Positions 34,883 through 43,927 are shown, numbered from the stretch's first letter. The stretch: 64,000 nucleotides of DNA from Prosthecobacter vanneervenii (GCF_014203095.1 NZ_JACHIG010000005.1:186001-250000), one strand, 5' to 3'. Notes: generated by a model not told the origin, from the letters alone. Program-made: numbers and translations.

Positions 34883-35812
34883 ATGCGCCCCTGGCTTCAT
34901 CTTGCCCGTATTTCCAATCTGCCCACTGTCTGGACCAATGTCACTGCAGCGTGGCTGCTGGCGGGAGGGCCGCTGACGGATGTGCGTCTGGTGTGGCTGC
35001 TCATCGCGGGCTCGCTGCTCTACACGGGGGGCATGATCCTGAATGATGCGGCGGATGCGAAGTTTGATGCGGAGCACCGCAAAGAGCGTCCGATTCCCAG
35101 CGGGCAGGTGGGGCTGCGCACAGCATGGGTGGTGGGCGGCGTGATGCTTTTCATGGGCTCGGTGAGCGCGGTGGGGTATGGAGCCAACCCGCAGCTCACT
35201 GCCCTGATGATGGGGGCCATTGTGTTTTATGATCTCTACCACAAACGATGGGCGGGCTCGGTCATCATCATGGGGGCCTGCAGGCTGCTGCTTTACATGG
35301 TGGCGGCATCGGCGGTGGCACCTTTTACCGTGGCCAGTCAAAAGGGGGCTCTGTCATTCTTCGGTGCCGAGTGGCGCTATGAGACGGGCTTTCTCCCGGC
35401 AGGGCCCATGCTGGTGCTGCCTTTTGCGCTGGCGCTGGGTTGCTACATTGTGGGCATCACGGTGGCGGCGCGGCTGGAGCACAAGAATGAGCAGATGCCG
35501 GTGCCAGCCTCGCTGCTGGCTTTTGCGCTGCTTTACACACCGGCTATCGTCTGTGCCATGCGCTTTTCCTCCGCAGGCGGCAGCCCGCTGCAGATCGTGG
35601 TGCTTGGGGTGTTTGCCATGCTGGTGGCCTATGCCACGCAGACGCTGCGCAAGGGAGGGCCCGCCATCGGGCAGGCGGTGGGCTGGCTGCTGGCAGGCAT
35701 CGCCGTGGTGGATGCCCTGGCCGTGGCCTCGGTGGCTCCGGGATTGGCGCTGGGCTTTGTGGTGCTGACTCCCCTGCTGCGCCTGTGGCAGCGTTGGGTG
35801 GCGGCGACTTGA
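34883..35812 (+). CDS. UbiA-family prenyltransferase, EboC-like
   Basis: A 309-residue integral membrane protein with 7-9 helices. The first aspartate motif region reads 'NDAADAKFDAEHRKERPIPS', matching the UbiA prenyl-diphosphate site. The flanking 'LYTGGMILND' and 'RPIPSGQV' are like EboC of the ebo gene cluster. The second acidic motif is weak ('YDLYHKRWAG'). It is 40 bp after opcA on the same strand. The EboC assignment is supported by an EboD-like gene 7 kb away, but other UbiA roles (quinone, chlorophyll or lipid prenylation) remain possible. Confidence 0.75.
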   Translation: MRPWLHLARISNLPTVWTNVTAAWLLAGGPLTDVRLVWLLIAGSLLYTGGMILNDAADAKFDAEHRKERPIPSGQVGLRTAWVVGGVMLFMGSVSAVGYGANPQLTALMMGAIVFYDLYHKRWAGSVIIMGACRLLLYMVAASAVAPFTVASQKGALSFFGAEWRYETGFLPAGPMLVLPFALALGCYIVGITVAARLEHKNEQMPVPASLLAFALLYTPAIVCAMRFSSAGGSPLQIVVLGVFAMLVAYATQTLRKGGPAIGQAVGWLLAGIAVVDALAVASVAPGLALGFVVLTPLLRLWQRWVAAT

Positions 35813-35819
35813 AGCATGA

Positions 35820-36581
35820 TCACGGCGGCGGCGCTTCGTTCGTCTTTCTGTTCAGCTGCTTGAGCTGTTTCTGGGTGTCGGCGTCGTCGGGGGAGATTTT
35901 CAGGGCGGCTTCAAACTCCTGCTTCGCTTCCGTGTTCTTTCCCATCTCGACGTAGAGCAGGCCGAGGTTGTAGTGGACGTTCAGGCTTTTGGGATCGAGT
36001 TCCCGTGCCTTGAGGTAGGACTTCATCGCCTCGTCTTTTTTGCCACGCTGATCCTGCAGGTTGCCGAGGTTGAGATGAAACATGGCGCTGGCGGGATCAA
36101 TGCGCAGGGCCTCAGTGAGTGCGGCTTCGGCCTCCGGGTATTTCTTGGAGCCTGCCAAATAGGAGGCGTAGCTGTTGAGCGTGAAGCTGCGTTCTTTGGC
36201 AGCTTCGGGGCCTTTTTGCAGGTGGAGCAGGAGCTGGAAATCCACCTCTTCCAGGTCTTCGGGGGGCTTGGCACCCCACTCCACCAGCAGGCTCATGCGG
36301 TGCACACGGGCCTTGAGGCGTTTCATCTCGATCTCCAGACGGCTTTGCAGGGAGAGCTCGAATGCTTTTTCATACGCCTTTTCGGCCATGTCGTAGCGCT
36401 CCTCGTCCATGAGCTCGTCTCCGAGCGCCACGTATTTGCCGATGACCTTGCGCGACTGGTAGCGGTCATACTGGTCCTGGATGGATGGGATGAAAAACGC
36501 CAGGAGCATGACTGAGGCGCTGCTGAGCGTGGCGACATAGGGCCAGGCTTTTTTGCTCAGAGAAACAGGGTGGTCTGACAT
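35820..36581 (-). CDS. Membrane-anchored TPR protein
   Basis: A 253-residue protein. One N-terminal membrane helix ('VATLSSASVMLLAFFIP', about 16-32) is followed by TPR repeats: 'VALGDELMDEERYDMAEKAY', 'SYASYLAGSKKYPEAEAALT', 'LNLGNLQDQRGKKDEAMKSY', 'YNLGLLYVEMGKNTEAKQEF'. Probably a protein-interaction scaffold. Its start lies 14 bp after the stop of the ABC exporter gene, so the two are likely an operon. Confidence 0.85.
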   Translation of the reverse strand: MSDHPVSLSKKAWPYVATLSSASVMLLAFFIPSIQDQYDRYQSRKVIGKYVALGDELMDEERYDMAEKAYEKAFELSLQSRLEIEMKRLKARVHRMSLLVEWGAKPPEDLEEVDFQLLLHLQKGPEAAKERSFTLNSYASYLAGSKKYPEAEAALTEALRIDPASAMFHLNLGNLQDQRGKKDEAMKSYLKARELDPKSLNVHYNLGLLYVEMGKNTEAKQEFEAALKISPDDADTQKQLKQLNRKTNEAPPP

Positions 36582-36595
36582 GGGGTGAGCCTCCT

Positions 36596-38635
36596 TCAGT
36601 CTTTGGAGTCTTCCTCCTCAGCTTCTTCTTCAACGTCCTCTTCGGCTTCTTCTTCCTCGCTTTCCTCCTCGTCAGCTTCCTCTTCGCTTTCTTCCGCGTC
36701 CTCAGCTTCCTCTTCTTCGACATCCTCCTCCACGGCGTGGGCAAAGGCGGCGAACCAGCCTTCGGCGGCGATGAGTTCTTCAGGCGTGCCCTGCTCCAGG
36801 ATGCCGCCACCGCCCAGCACATAGACGTGGTCGGCATTGTGCACCATGCTGAACCGGTGAGCGATGATGATGATGGTGCAGGTGCTGCGCATCTGGTGGA
36901 TGGCGTGGCGGATCTCTGCCTCGGTGTTGTAGTCGAGATTGGCGGTGGCTTCGTCCAGCACCAGGATCTTGGGGCGGCTGAGCAGCACGCGGGCGATCTG
37001 TACGCGCTGGCGCTCGCCCACGCTGAGGCCCATGCCGTTCTGGCCGATCTGGGTCTGCAGGCCTTCGGGCAGGCGGTCGACCAAGTTCTTGAGCCCGGCC
37101 TGCTCCACCACTTTCATCACTTCCGCATCCGTGGCGTCAGGCCGCTTGTAGCGCAGATTGTAGGCAAGAGTGCCGCGGAAGATGGCGCCGTCTGCCGCCA
37201 CCATGCCGATGTGGCCGCGCACGCTGGAGGAGTCCAGGGCGCTGAGAGGCTGGCCGTCGATGAGGATCTCTCCCTGCTGCGGTGCATAGAGCTTGAGCAG
37301 GAGGTCCACCGCCGTGGTCTTGCCGGTGCCACTGCCGCCCACGATGGCGGTGATGGTGCCGGGCGCAAAGGTCATGGAGACGGACTTGAGCACCTGATGG
37401 TCTTCCACATAGGAGAAGCACACGTCCTTAAACTCCACGCGACCCTGGCTGATCTGCAGCGGCTGGCCGGGCTTCTCTCCACTTTTGTTTTCCAGCAGGC
37501 GGAAGGCGCGGGAGATGGAGGCGATGTGCTGCTGCATGTTGACCCACAGGCTGCATAGTTCGTCGATGGGTGAGTAAAGACGGTCCAGATACGCGACAAA
37601 CATGACCACGTCTCCAGGCGTCAGCTTGTGCACCAGCGCGAGGTAGCCGCCGCAGCCCAGCACCATGGCGGTGGCCAGGTGGCTGAGCACGCCCTCCCAG
37701 AAGGCGAACTTGTTGGCGAGCTTGCTGCGCTCCACGTAGTTGTCATACGCGCCGCTGGAGATGCGGCGGTACTCCTGCACCTCCCGCGTTTCAGCGCCGC
37801 TGAGCTTCACAGTTTTGATGCCTTCGAGGGCGGTGTTGATGCGGGCGCTGACATCCTCCCAGCGCTCGTAGTAGGTGTTGAGTCCGGTCTCCAGTTTTTG
37901 TGAAGAGCGCCACGCGATGATGAGATAGATGGGAATGAGGGAGATGGAGATCAGCGCCAGCGTGGTGTTCTGGTAGAACATGATGGCCATGATGCCAAAG
38001 AGGCTGATGAACTCCGGCAGGATCTCCTGGGAGAAGGCACCAACGATGGCGCTGACCTCCTCGCTTTGATCGATCTGCTTGGCGATGGCCGCCGGGGCGC
38101 GTTTGCCAAAAAAGCCCAGCGGCAGCTTCAGCACATGGGCAAAGGCCCCTTGGATGAACTCCTGCTCGATGTCGCAGTCGAGCTGCGCCTTCTTGTTCTC
38201 CGCATAGAGCCAGAGGATGTAGCTGATGACATTGACGCCGAGCATGAGCAGCACGGCGTAGAGCAGGGTGTAGATGGCCTCTCCCGGTGTGCGCTCGGCC
38301 ACGTGCTCCTGGGTGTGGGGCTTCTTCTCGTGCGTCTTCTTGGTGGGCGCGGGCAGGTGGTGGGTGCTGGGGTGCTGCGCGGAGTGGATCTTCTGGCGCA
38401 GAAAATCCTCCACCGGATTGTCGCTGGTCTCCAGCTCCTCTCCAGCAGCGGCCCTGGCCTTGTCGTTGGCGTGTTTGACGAAGAGGCCGGCGATGTCGTT
38501 GATGGCCTCGCGGTAGATCAGCGGCTCGATGAGTCCCGCGCCGGTGCTGAGAAGGGTGATGAAAGCCACCAGCAGGAAGCGGCCACGATGCGGCTCCACC
38601 AGCTTGTAAAGGTGCTGCAAGACCTCTTTCTTCAT
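36596..38635 (-). CDS. ABC exporter (fused permease-ATPase) with Glu-rich tail
   Basis: A 679-residue half-transporter. Six-helix ABC_membrane domain about 10-380, interrupted by a long polar insertion with a His/Lys-rich run near 85-115 ('HHLPAPTKKTHEKKPHTQEH'). The ATPase domain has Walker A 'GGSGTGKTT', signature 'LSVGERQRVQIA', Walker B 'ILVLDEATANLD' and switch 'IAHRFS'. The last 50 or so residues are almost all Glu/Asp/Ala. Similar to MsbA/lipid or peptide exporters; the substrate is unknown. ATGs at 38635 and 38647 are both possible starts. Confidence 0.88.
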   Translation of the reverse strand: MKKEVLQHLYKLVEPHRGRFLLVAFITLLSTGAGLIEPLIYREAINDIAGLFVKHANDKARAAAGEELETSDNPVEDFLRQKIHSAQHPSTHHLPAPTKKTHEKKPHTQEHVAERTPGEAIYTLLYAVLLMLGVNVISYILWLYAENKKAQLDCDIEQEFIQGAFAHVLKLPLGFFGKRAPAAIAKQIDQSEEVSAIVGAFSQEILPEFISLFGIMAIMFYQNTTLALISISLIPIYLIIAWRSSQKLETGLNTYYERWEDVSARINTALEGIKTVKLSGAETREVQEYRRISSGAYDNYVERSKLANKFAFWEGVLSHLATAMVLGCGGYLALVHKLTPGDVVMFVAYLDRLYSPIDELCSLWVNMQQHIASISRAFRLLENKSGEKPGQPLQISQGRVEFKDVCFSYVEDHQVLKSVSMTFAPGTITAIVGGSGTGKTTAVDLLLKLYAPQQGEILIDGQPLSALDSSSVRGHIGMVAADGAIFRGTLAYNLRYKRPDATDAEVMKVVEQAGLKNLVDRLPEGLQTQIGQNGMGLSVGERQRVQIARVLLSRPKILVLDEATANLDYNTEAEIRHAIHQMRSTCTIIIIAHRFSMVHNADHVYVLGGGGILEQGTPEELIAAEGWFAAFAHAVEEDVEEEEAEDAEESEEEADEEESEEEEAEEDVEEEAEEEDSKD

Positions 38636-38743
38636 GCGGTGATGCATTGAACGGAGCGCAGCATGCCCCTGCAACTTTTTTTATGCAGCGGATGATCTGC
38701 TGGCTGCGATGCAAGGCCTTGCAGTCTTCCTCCCCTGCCGTGG

Positions 38744-38775
38744 CCGCTCCCGGTGGGTTGGGGCACCGGGAGCGG
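38744..38775. terminator. Strong GC hairpin between genes
   Basis: Perfect 12-bp arms CCGCTCCCGGTG and CACCGGGAGCGG with an 8-base loop, 33 bp past the stop of the degenerate receiver gene on the minus strand. No T-run follows, so intrinsic termination is uncertain; it may also be an mRNA 3'-end stabiliser. Confidence 0.45.
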
Positions 38776-38807
38776 TGGATCTCCGGCTCCGCCTTCGAGG
38801 CTGGAGC

Positions 38808-39263
38808 CTAGTTCAGCGCCAGTGCGGCCTGGCACAGGCTGGCGGCTGCGGCTTCTGGATGGGCCGTGTTTTGGGGGGGAAAGAAAGGCGTGCCGCGCAG
38901 CACCTGCCGCACGGCTGCCAGGTGGCTGGTCACACTGCTGCCGGTGCTGATGCAGCCATGAGCGCCAGAGCGCAGCACGCGGTCTGACTCCAGCTCCTGG
39001 CCGTGGCGTGAGACCAGCAGAATCTTGAGCCTGGGATGCAGCACGGTGAGATCCCGCGCCAGCTCCAGGAGGCGGTGCTCCTGCAGCTTAAGATCAATGA
39101 GGACCAGAGCGGGCCGCTGCTGGGAGACGGCGGCAAAGGAACATGATGCGCAGGTGACTGCTGCGGCAAAGGAGAGGTCTGGCTGCGAGGCCAGCGAAGC
39201 GCGAAAGCTGGCGGTGCTCTCAGGATTATCAGCCACGATGACGATGCGGTTGGGGGAGCTCAT
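38808..39263 (-). CDS. Degenerate stand-alone receiver-domain protein
   Basis: A 151-residue protein from ATG 39263 with a CheY-like fold: 'RIVIVADNPESTASFRASLA', phospho-acceptor candidate in 'LVLIDLKL', 'KILLVSRH'. The conserved Lys expected after 'GAHGCIS' is replaced by Thr-Gly (the neighbouring response regulator has 'CGYVSKD' there), and the acidic pair at the N-terminus is reduced. There is no output domain, only a 30-residue tail. Phosphorylation may be altered or absent. An upstream in-frame ATG at 39299 would add 12 residues. Confidence 0.65.
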   Translation of the reverse strand: MSSPNRIVIVADNPESTASFRASLASQPDLSFAAAVTCASCSFAAVSQQRPALVLIDLKLQEHRLLELARDLTVLHPRLKILLVSRHGQELESDRVLRSGAHGCISTGSSVTSHLAAVRQVLRGTPFFPPQNTAHPEAAAASLCQAALALN

Positions 39264-39693
39264 GTCTGGCACTGGGTCGGGGGTTGGTGTGCCGGACATT
39301 CATGAGTGAACCATGCTCCATCCATCAAAGAATTGGAACAAAACCTTCGCATTCGGCTGGAGGCCGGCGGCGGATTTGTGCACTGGGCGGGCGTCCGCAT
39401 CCCGGGACATGTCATCAGCAAGATGCAGGTCTTCGTCCAGGTGCTGATGCACTTCATAAAAACCCAGGTGAGTGCTGCCTGTGCCTGGTGTCTTGGTCTG
39501 AGGGTAAACGTGGGACGAGTTCATGGTGGAGGTGCGCTGGGCTGGGATGATGAACATGGGGTTGTGTCTTGCCGGTTACATGGTCGTGATGGGTTGATCG
39601 GGCAGCACCATCATGCGCGCATGCACCAGATTCCGGTATCAGCAGCGAGTCCTCTTACGTTTAGGCCTCGGGCCTAAAAGCTCGTGGCGTTCA
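39264..39693. other. Spacer between response regulator and receiver gene
   Basis: No recognised gene in about 430 bp. The minus strand has one possible small frame (39300-39524, listed separately) ending next to the receiver gene. 'TAGGCCTCGGGCCTAAA' at 39662-39678 is a short palindrome (TTTAGGCC/GGCCTAAA), 16 bp past the response-regulator stop, that could terminate it. Confidence 0.4.
39300..39524 (-). CDS. Possible small acidic protein, uncertain
   Basis: A 74-residue frame starting 'MNSSHVYPQTKTPG', rich in Asp and His ('YEVHQHLDEDLHLADDMSRD'). Its stop directly abuts the upstream ATG (39299) of the receiver gene, as in a tightly packed operon, and it lies on the same strand as the two-component genes. 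No family recognised; it may be a chance frame in a spacer. Confidence 0.3.
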   Translation of the reverse strand: MNSSHVYPQTKTPGTGSTHLGFYEVHQHLDEDLHLADDMSRDADARPVHKSAAGLQPNAKVLFQFFDGWSMVHS

Positions 39694-40380
39694 TCATTTG
39701 ATCACCTCACGCTGCGTCTCCACCCAGCGCACGGCCTGGCGGATCATTTCAGCACTGGTGACAAAGCCCATCTTCTCTTTGATGTGATCGCGGTGCACCG
39801 AAACAGTCTTGGGGCTGAGATGAAGCTGTGCGGCGATCTCCTTGGCAGTCTTGCCGTGGCCAAAGAGCTCAAAGACCTGGAACTCGCGGTCGCTGAGTTT
39901 TTTCAGCGGAGACTCCGAGGAGCCGCGCGGACGCGGAGAGGCAAAGGAGGCCGCGAGATGTGCCGCCAGCTTGTCGCTCACGTACACACCGCCGTCGATC
40001 ACGCGGGCGATGGCGTCCATCAGCGCGTTGCCGGGGCTGTCCTTGCTCACGTAGCCGCAGGCTCCGGCACGCAGCGCACGCGCGGCAAAGAGCATCTCAT
40101 CATGCATTGAGCTGACGACGATCTTGACGCCCGGGTGCAGGGCTGCGAGGTCCTTGATGAGCTCCAGGCCGCCGCGTCCGGGCATGTTCAGGTCGGTGAT
40201 GATGAGGTCGGGCTTTTCGTGCGTCACGAGGCTGATGGCATCCGCCTCATTGGTGGCGGTGCCGCAGATTTCATACTGAGGATAGGCCTGCAGCATGAAG
40301 CGGTAGCCGTTGATCACGGCGGGATGATCATCCACCAGCATGATGCGGCAGGTGCGTGCGGGAGCTTCGACGGTGTTCAT
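39694..40380 (-). CDS. NarL/LuxR-family response regulator
   Basis: A 228-residue regulator. Receiver about 10-130 with acidic pocket 'MLVDDHPAV', phospho-Asp in 'LIITDLNMPGRGG', and Lys in 'CGYVSKDSP'. LuxR-type HTH about 160-220 ('LSDREFQVFELFGHGKTAKE', 'LSPKTVSVHRDHIKEKM'). It overlaps the histidine kinase gene by four bases (ATGA), so the two form a coupled two-component pair. Confidence 0.94.
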   Translation of the reverse strand: MNTVEAPARTCRIMLVDDHPAVINGYRFMLQAYPQYEICGTATNEADAISLVTHEKPDLIITDLNMPGRGGLELIKDLAALHPGVKIVVSSMHDEMLFAARALRAGACGYVSKDSPGNALMDAIARVIDGGVYVSDKLAAHLAASFASPRPRGSSESPLKKLSDREFQVFELFGHGKTAKEIAAQLHLSPKTVSVHRDHIKEKMGFVTSAEMIRQAVRWVETQREVIK

Positions 40381-41828
40381 GATTTGAGCGGTATTTGTAC
40401 GGCGATACGTGTGCCACCAGCCGGAGGAGCGCCGTACTCCATCCTGCCGCCCATGACTTCGGTGCGGTGCTGCATGATTCGAAAGCCCAGCCCGCCACGC
40501 TCGGCCAGGCCTTCAGGCAGGCCGCAGCCGTCGTCGTCCACCTCCAGGGCCAGGGTGCCGTCGCGGCATTCCAGGCCGATGCGGATCTCCTGGGAGTCGG
40601 CGTGTTTCAGGGCATTGTTCACCGCCTCTTGCGCGATGCGGTAGAGATTGCACGCGGTGGCTTCATCCACCTCAGGGATGTGCTCGGGGCACTCAAACAC
40701 ACAGCGGATGCCGGAGCTGCGCGTCGTGGTTTCTGCCAGCGCCTGCATCGCCAGTTCCAGGCCCTGCTCCCACAGGGGCACGGGCGCCAGTCCATGGGAG
40801 AGGCCGCGCACCTCCGCCATGGTGTCGCGCAGGCTCTGGCTGGTCTGCTGCGCACGCTCAGCCAGGGCGGGAAATTTGGTCTGCAGCTCTTCACTCAGCC
40901 CATTCATGGCCAGGAGCACGGCGGTGAGCTGCTGGCCGATGCCGTCATGCAGCTCATGCCCGATGCGGCGGCGCTCGTTTTCCGCAGACTCGATCACGGC
41001 GCGCTCCAGCTCGATGCGCTCGCGCTCACGGTCTGCCAGGCTCTGCGTCATTTTCCCAAACGCCACGGAGAGCTCGTGCACCTCGTCTCTTCCCTCCACC
41101 CCGCTGAAGCTGATGGCCCGCCCCTCCCCAAACTCCCGTACATACCGTGCCAGCCGCTCCAGACGCCGCGCCACGCCAAAGTGCAGCGTGGCCCACAGGC
41201 TGAGGCACATGAGGGCGATCACGGATGCGGACCACGCCATGCGCTTGCGTGCATCCTCATGCGCATGCAGCACGGCATTGGCGCGGTTGTACACCAGCAG
41301 CAGCCAGTACTGCTCCTGGGATTTCACCTCGACGGGAAAGGCCGCCTGCACCATGAAGTCCACACCATCCACCGTGCCGGACTCCATCAGCACGCCGATT
41401 TTCTTGCGCGAGTGCCGCCAGGCGGTGGCTGCGGGAGACGCCTCTGCCGGGCGCCCCACCCACTGCGGGGCGGTGCTGGCCAGCACCAGGCCTTTGGCAT
41501 CCACCACTGCCGCCAGGTGCAGCCAGACCTCGTGCTTCCAGCCTGAGAGGCTGTCATTCAGCGCCTTCATGTCTCCGGCCTCCAGGTGCTGGCGCAGCAG
41601 GCTCGTCAGGCGTGTGCCGGTGGCGGAGGCCTGGGTGGTCACGTCATTGAAATCGCGCTCCAGGTCGTTTCGCAGATCCAGCTCATAGTCCAGGCATGCG
41701 GAGAGCAGCCCCAGGACCAGCAGCAGGGCAGGGATGAGGAAACGTAGTGGCGGGGGAAAAGTCACTGCGGTAAAAGCGGGGCTGTCCTGTGCATGGTTGG
41801 ATGCAAGGTGGTCATGGTTGGCCTCCAC
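40377..41828 (-). CDS. Membrane sensor histidine kinase (HisKA_3, NarX-like)
   Basis: A 483-residue kinase. Two membrane helices (about 28-48 and 190-212) bracket an extracytoplasmic sensor of about 140 residues with no recognised ligand family. A HAMP-like linker ('RRLERLARYVREFGEGRAIS') and coiled coil follow. HisKA_3 phosphorylation site 'RRIGHELHDGIGQQL'. The HATPase has N-box 'EAVNNALKHA' and G-box 'DDGCGLPEG' and 'GLGFRIMQHR'. Partner of the overlapping NarL-type regulator. The stimulus is unknown. Confidence 0.93.
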   Translation of the reverse strand: MEANHDHLASNHAQDSPAFTAVTFPPPLRFLIPALLLVLGLLSACLDYELDLRNDLERDFNDVTTQASATGTRLTSLLRQHLEAGDMKALNDSLSGWKHEVWLHLAAVVDAKGLVLASTAPQWVGRPAEASPAATAWRHSRKKIGVLMESGTVDGVDFMVQAAFPVEVKSQEQYWLLLVYNRANAVLHAHEDARKRMAWSASVIALMCLSLWATLHFGVARRLERLARYVREFGEGRAISFSGVEGRDEVHELSVAFGKMTQSLADRERERIELERAVIESAENERRRIGHELHDGIGQQLTAVLLAMNGLSEELQTKFPALAERAQQTSQSLRDTMAEVRGLSHGLAPVPLWEQGLELAMQALAETTTRSSGIRCVFECPEHIPEVDEATACNLYRIAQEAVNNALKHADSQEIRIGLECRDGTLALEVDDDGCGLPEGLAERGGLGFRIMQHRTEVMGGRMEYGAPPAGGTRIAVQIPLKS

Positions 41829-42061
41829 AGTGGCTCGTCGGGGGGCACCTTCTCAATCACCCCAGCAGGCTAATTGCACACGCTGCGGCACAGGAGGGTG
41901 CCCGGCAGCCCGGATGACGCACCTTTCCGCTGAAAAGATGCCCTCCACGGCGCGAAATCTGTGCGTAGGAGGTTAGAAATCAGCCCCCCAGCACGTATGC
42001 TCCGTCCCCCCTTTCCCTTTGACCTCCCACCCGGTTGGGGCCAAAGAACCGACCCCCGTTA

Positions 42062-43216
42062 ATGTTGGAGAAAAAAATCAGGCTCGAGCACACCCACCGT
42101 ATCTTGTTCACGAGAGAAGTCTTCGCGCCCAAGAACCACACCATCCGCGACCTCCTCAAACTCGACCAGCCGCACAAGCTGCCGCGCGTGCTCGTCTTTG
42201 TGGACCAGGCCGTCGCCACCGCCAATCAGGACCTGATCGACGACATCATGGCCTATGGCCACGTGCACGCCGACACCTTTACCATGGTGGACGACCCCAT
42301 CGTCATTCCCGGCGGCGAGCCCTGCAAAAACGACTTCCGCCTCGTCGAGTGCTGCTGGGATGCCATCAACGAAGCCGCGCTGGACCGCCACAGCTACGTC
42401 TTCGTCATCGGCGGCGGCGCTGCGCTGGACCTCGTGTGCTTTGCCGCCAGCACCGCGCACCGCGGCATCCGCCATGTGCGCTTTCCCACCACCACGCTGA
42501 GCCAGGGAGACGGCGGCGTGGGCGTGAAGAATGGCGTGAACTACTTTGGCAAAAAGAACTGGGTCGGCAGCTTCTCCGTGCCCTACGCCGTGGTGAATGA
42601 CTTCGCCTTCCTCGAATCCCTGCACGAGCGCGAACGCCGCAATGGCATCATCGAGGCCATCAAAGTCTCCCTCATTCGCGACCGCGCCTTCTTTGAGCAG
42701 ATCGAGGCCATGGCCGACGACCTGGCCGCGCTGAAGCAGGAGGCGCTGGAAAAAGTCATCCAGCGCAGCGCCGAGCTGCATGTGGAGCATATCGCCACCG
42801 GCGGAGATCCCTTTGAGCTGGGCTCCGCCCGCCCGCTGGACTTTGGCCACTGGGCCGCACACAAGCTGGAGCAGATCTCCAAATTCTCCGTCACCCATGG
42901 CGAGGCCGTGGCCATCGGCATGGCCGTGGACCTCGTGTACTCCCGCATGCAGGGCATCCTGGATGCAGACACCTGCGAGCGCGTGCTGCGGCTGATCGAG
43001 CGCATCGGCTTTGCCACCTCATCGCCTCATCTGATGAACACCGGCCGCAGCGGCGAGCCTGCGATTCTTGAAGGACTGGAAGAATTCCGCGAGCATCTCG
43101 GCGGTGAACTCACCGTGACCCTGGTGCCGGAGATCGGCACCAAGCTGGAAGTGCATGAGATGAACCGTGTGAAGATTCTCAATGCGGTGATGGAGCTGCA
43201 GCAAAGAGCGGCTTAG
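42062..43216 (+). CDS. 3-dehydroquinate-synthase-like protein, EboD-like
   Basis: A 384-residue protein of the DHQ synthase superfamily. NAD-binding 'FVIGGGAALDLVCFAAS'; metal/substrate region 'GDGGVGVKNGVNYFGKKNW'; 'GSARPLDFGHWAAHKLEQ' and 'HGEAVAIGMAVDLVYSR'. The 'GSARPLDFGHWAAHKLE' and 'KNGVNYFGKKN' blocks are typical of EboD in ebo clusters rather than AroB, so a sugar-phosphate cyclase role outside the shikimate pathway is favoured. ATG 42062 starts the conserved part. An EboC-like gene lies at 34.9 kb; EboA, B, E and F are not seen in the window. Confidence 0.8.
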   Translation: MLEKKIRLEHTHRILFTREVFAPKNHTIRDLLKLDQPHKLPRVLVFVDQAVATANQDLIDDIMAYGHVHADTFTMVDDPIVIPGGEPCKNDFRLVECCWDAINEAALDRHSYVFVIGGGAALDLVCFAASTAHRGIRHVRFPTTTLSQGDGGVGVKNGVNYFGKKNWVGSFSVPYAVVNDFAFLESLHERERRNGIIEAIKVSLIRDRAFFEQIEAMADDLAALKQEALEKVIQRSAELHVEHIATGGDPFELGSARPLDFGHWAAHKLEQISKFSVTHGEAVAIGMAVDLVYSRMQGILDADTCERVLRLIERIGFATSSPHLMNTGRSGEPAILEGLEEFREHLGGELTVTLVPEIGTKLEVHEMNRVKILNAVMELQQRAA

Positions 43217-43290
43217 TGCAGTGATGCGGGCACACCTGCCCGCATCAAAGGTCCCAGGACGATCTCAGTGCGGGCAGGAACACCCGCTCT
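43217..43290. repeat. Family-A REP hairpin plus degenerate copy
   Basis: Starting 4 bp after the stop of the EboD-like gene. 43223-43246 is a perfect hairpin (GATGCGGGCA-CACC-TGCCCGCATC, 10-bp arms). 43266-43288 (AGTGCGGGCAGGAACACCCG) is a decayed second copy. Confidence 0.85.
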
Positions 43291-43692
43291 GAACCGTCCG
43301 CAATAGACGGATGTCAGGACCGTGATGACATTCGCTGAAAAGCACGACGCGCCCCCCGGGCCTTGACGACGCACTCTGCGGTCGTCAGGAAGCCGCCCCC
43401 CATGATGGGATGGGTCGATTCTCGGAGCACGAGGGCACCCTTGACTTCGTGCATGAAGCCAGTGGCGTCACCATCCACAGAGGTCCTGGCGGATGGATCA
43501 ATGATCCCGTTCAGAGCCCAAATCAGGGCGATGCGTCAAAGGCTGTCGCTGCTTTTCGCCGGTTCGGAATGGACATGGCGGCGGTGGCGATTTCCGTCTT
43601 CTTGATGGCTTCCAGGTTTCGGCGGTTTTGGCAGTACGTTTTGAGGAGCGTATTTTTTCCTGCGGCCAGGAGCGGTCAGCATACGGCCTGGA

Positions 43693-43739
43693 GGGAGGTT
43701 TTGTTGGTTTTGTTGGTTTTGCTGGTTCGTTTTTCAAGG
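43693..43739 (+). repeat. Inverted repeat, left inner arm
   Basis: About 47 bp beginning GGGAGGTTTTGTTGGTTTTG and ending GTTCGTTTTTCAAGG. Its mate at 44580-44626 is the reverse complement apart from an inverted order of two short GTTGG/GCTGG units. Confidence 0.8.
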
Positions 43740-43927
43740 AAGCGTTTTCATCCAGCCCCGCTGGTCGGTGGGCTGGCGGGGCATAGGGGTGGGGTTTTGT
43801 TGGTTTTGTTGGTTTGTTTTGAGAGCCACGACGTGTTTTTCATTCTCTCGAATGATACCAAAGGCCTTGGAAAACGGGGCTGTTCTCGATGACCTGGGCA
43901 TCCGTGATGGCGTAGCCATCAAAGCCT

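Noticed and set aside
32312-35341. A 1009-codon open frame on the minus strand across zwf, opcA and the UbiA gene
   Set aside because: Antisense to three clearly recognised genes; His/Ala/Gly-rich composition is the usual by-product of high-GC codon bias.
42062-43216. Assignment as aroB of the shikimate pathway
   Set aside because: Conserved blocks fit EboD-like proteins better, and no other shikimate gene is nearby; kept as DHQS-like.
43410-43892. A 160-codon plus-strand frame in the repeat island
   Set aside because: Half of it translates the TTTTGTTGG repeats, the rest has no recognisable motif or ribosome binding site.
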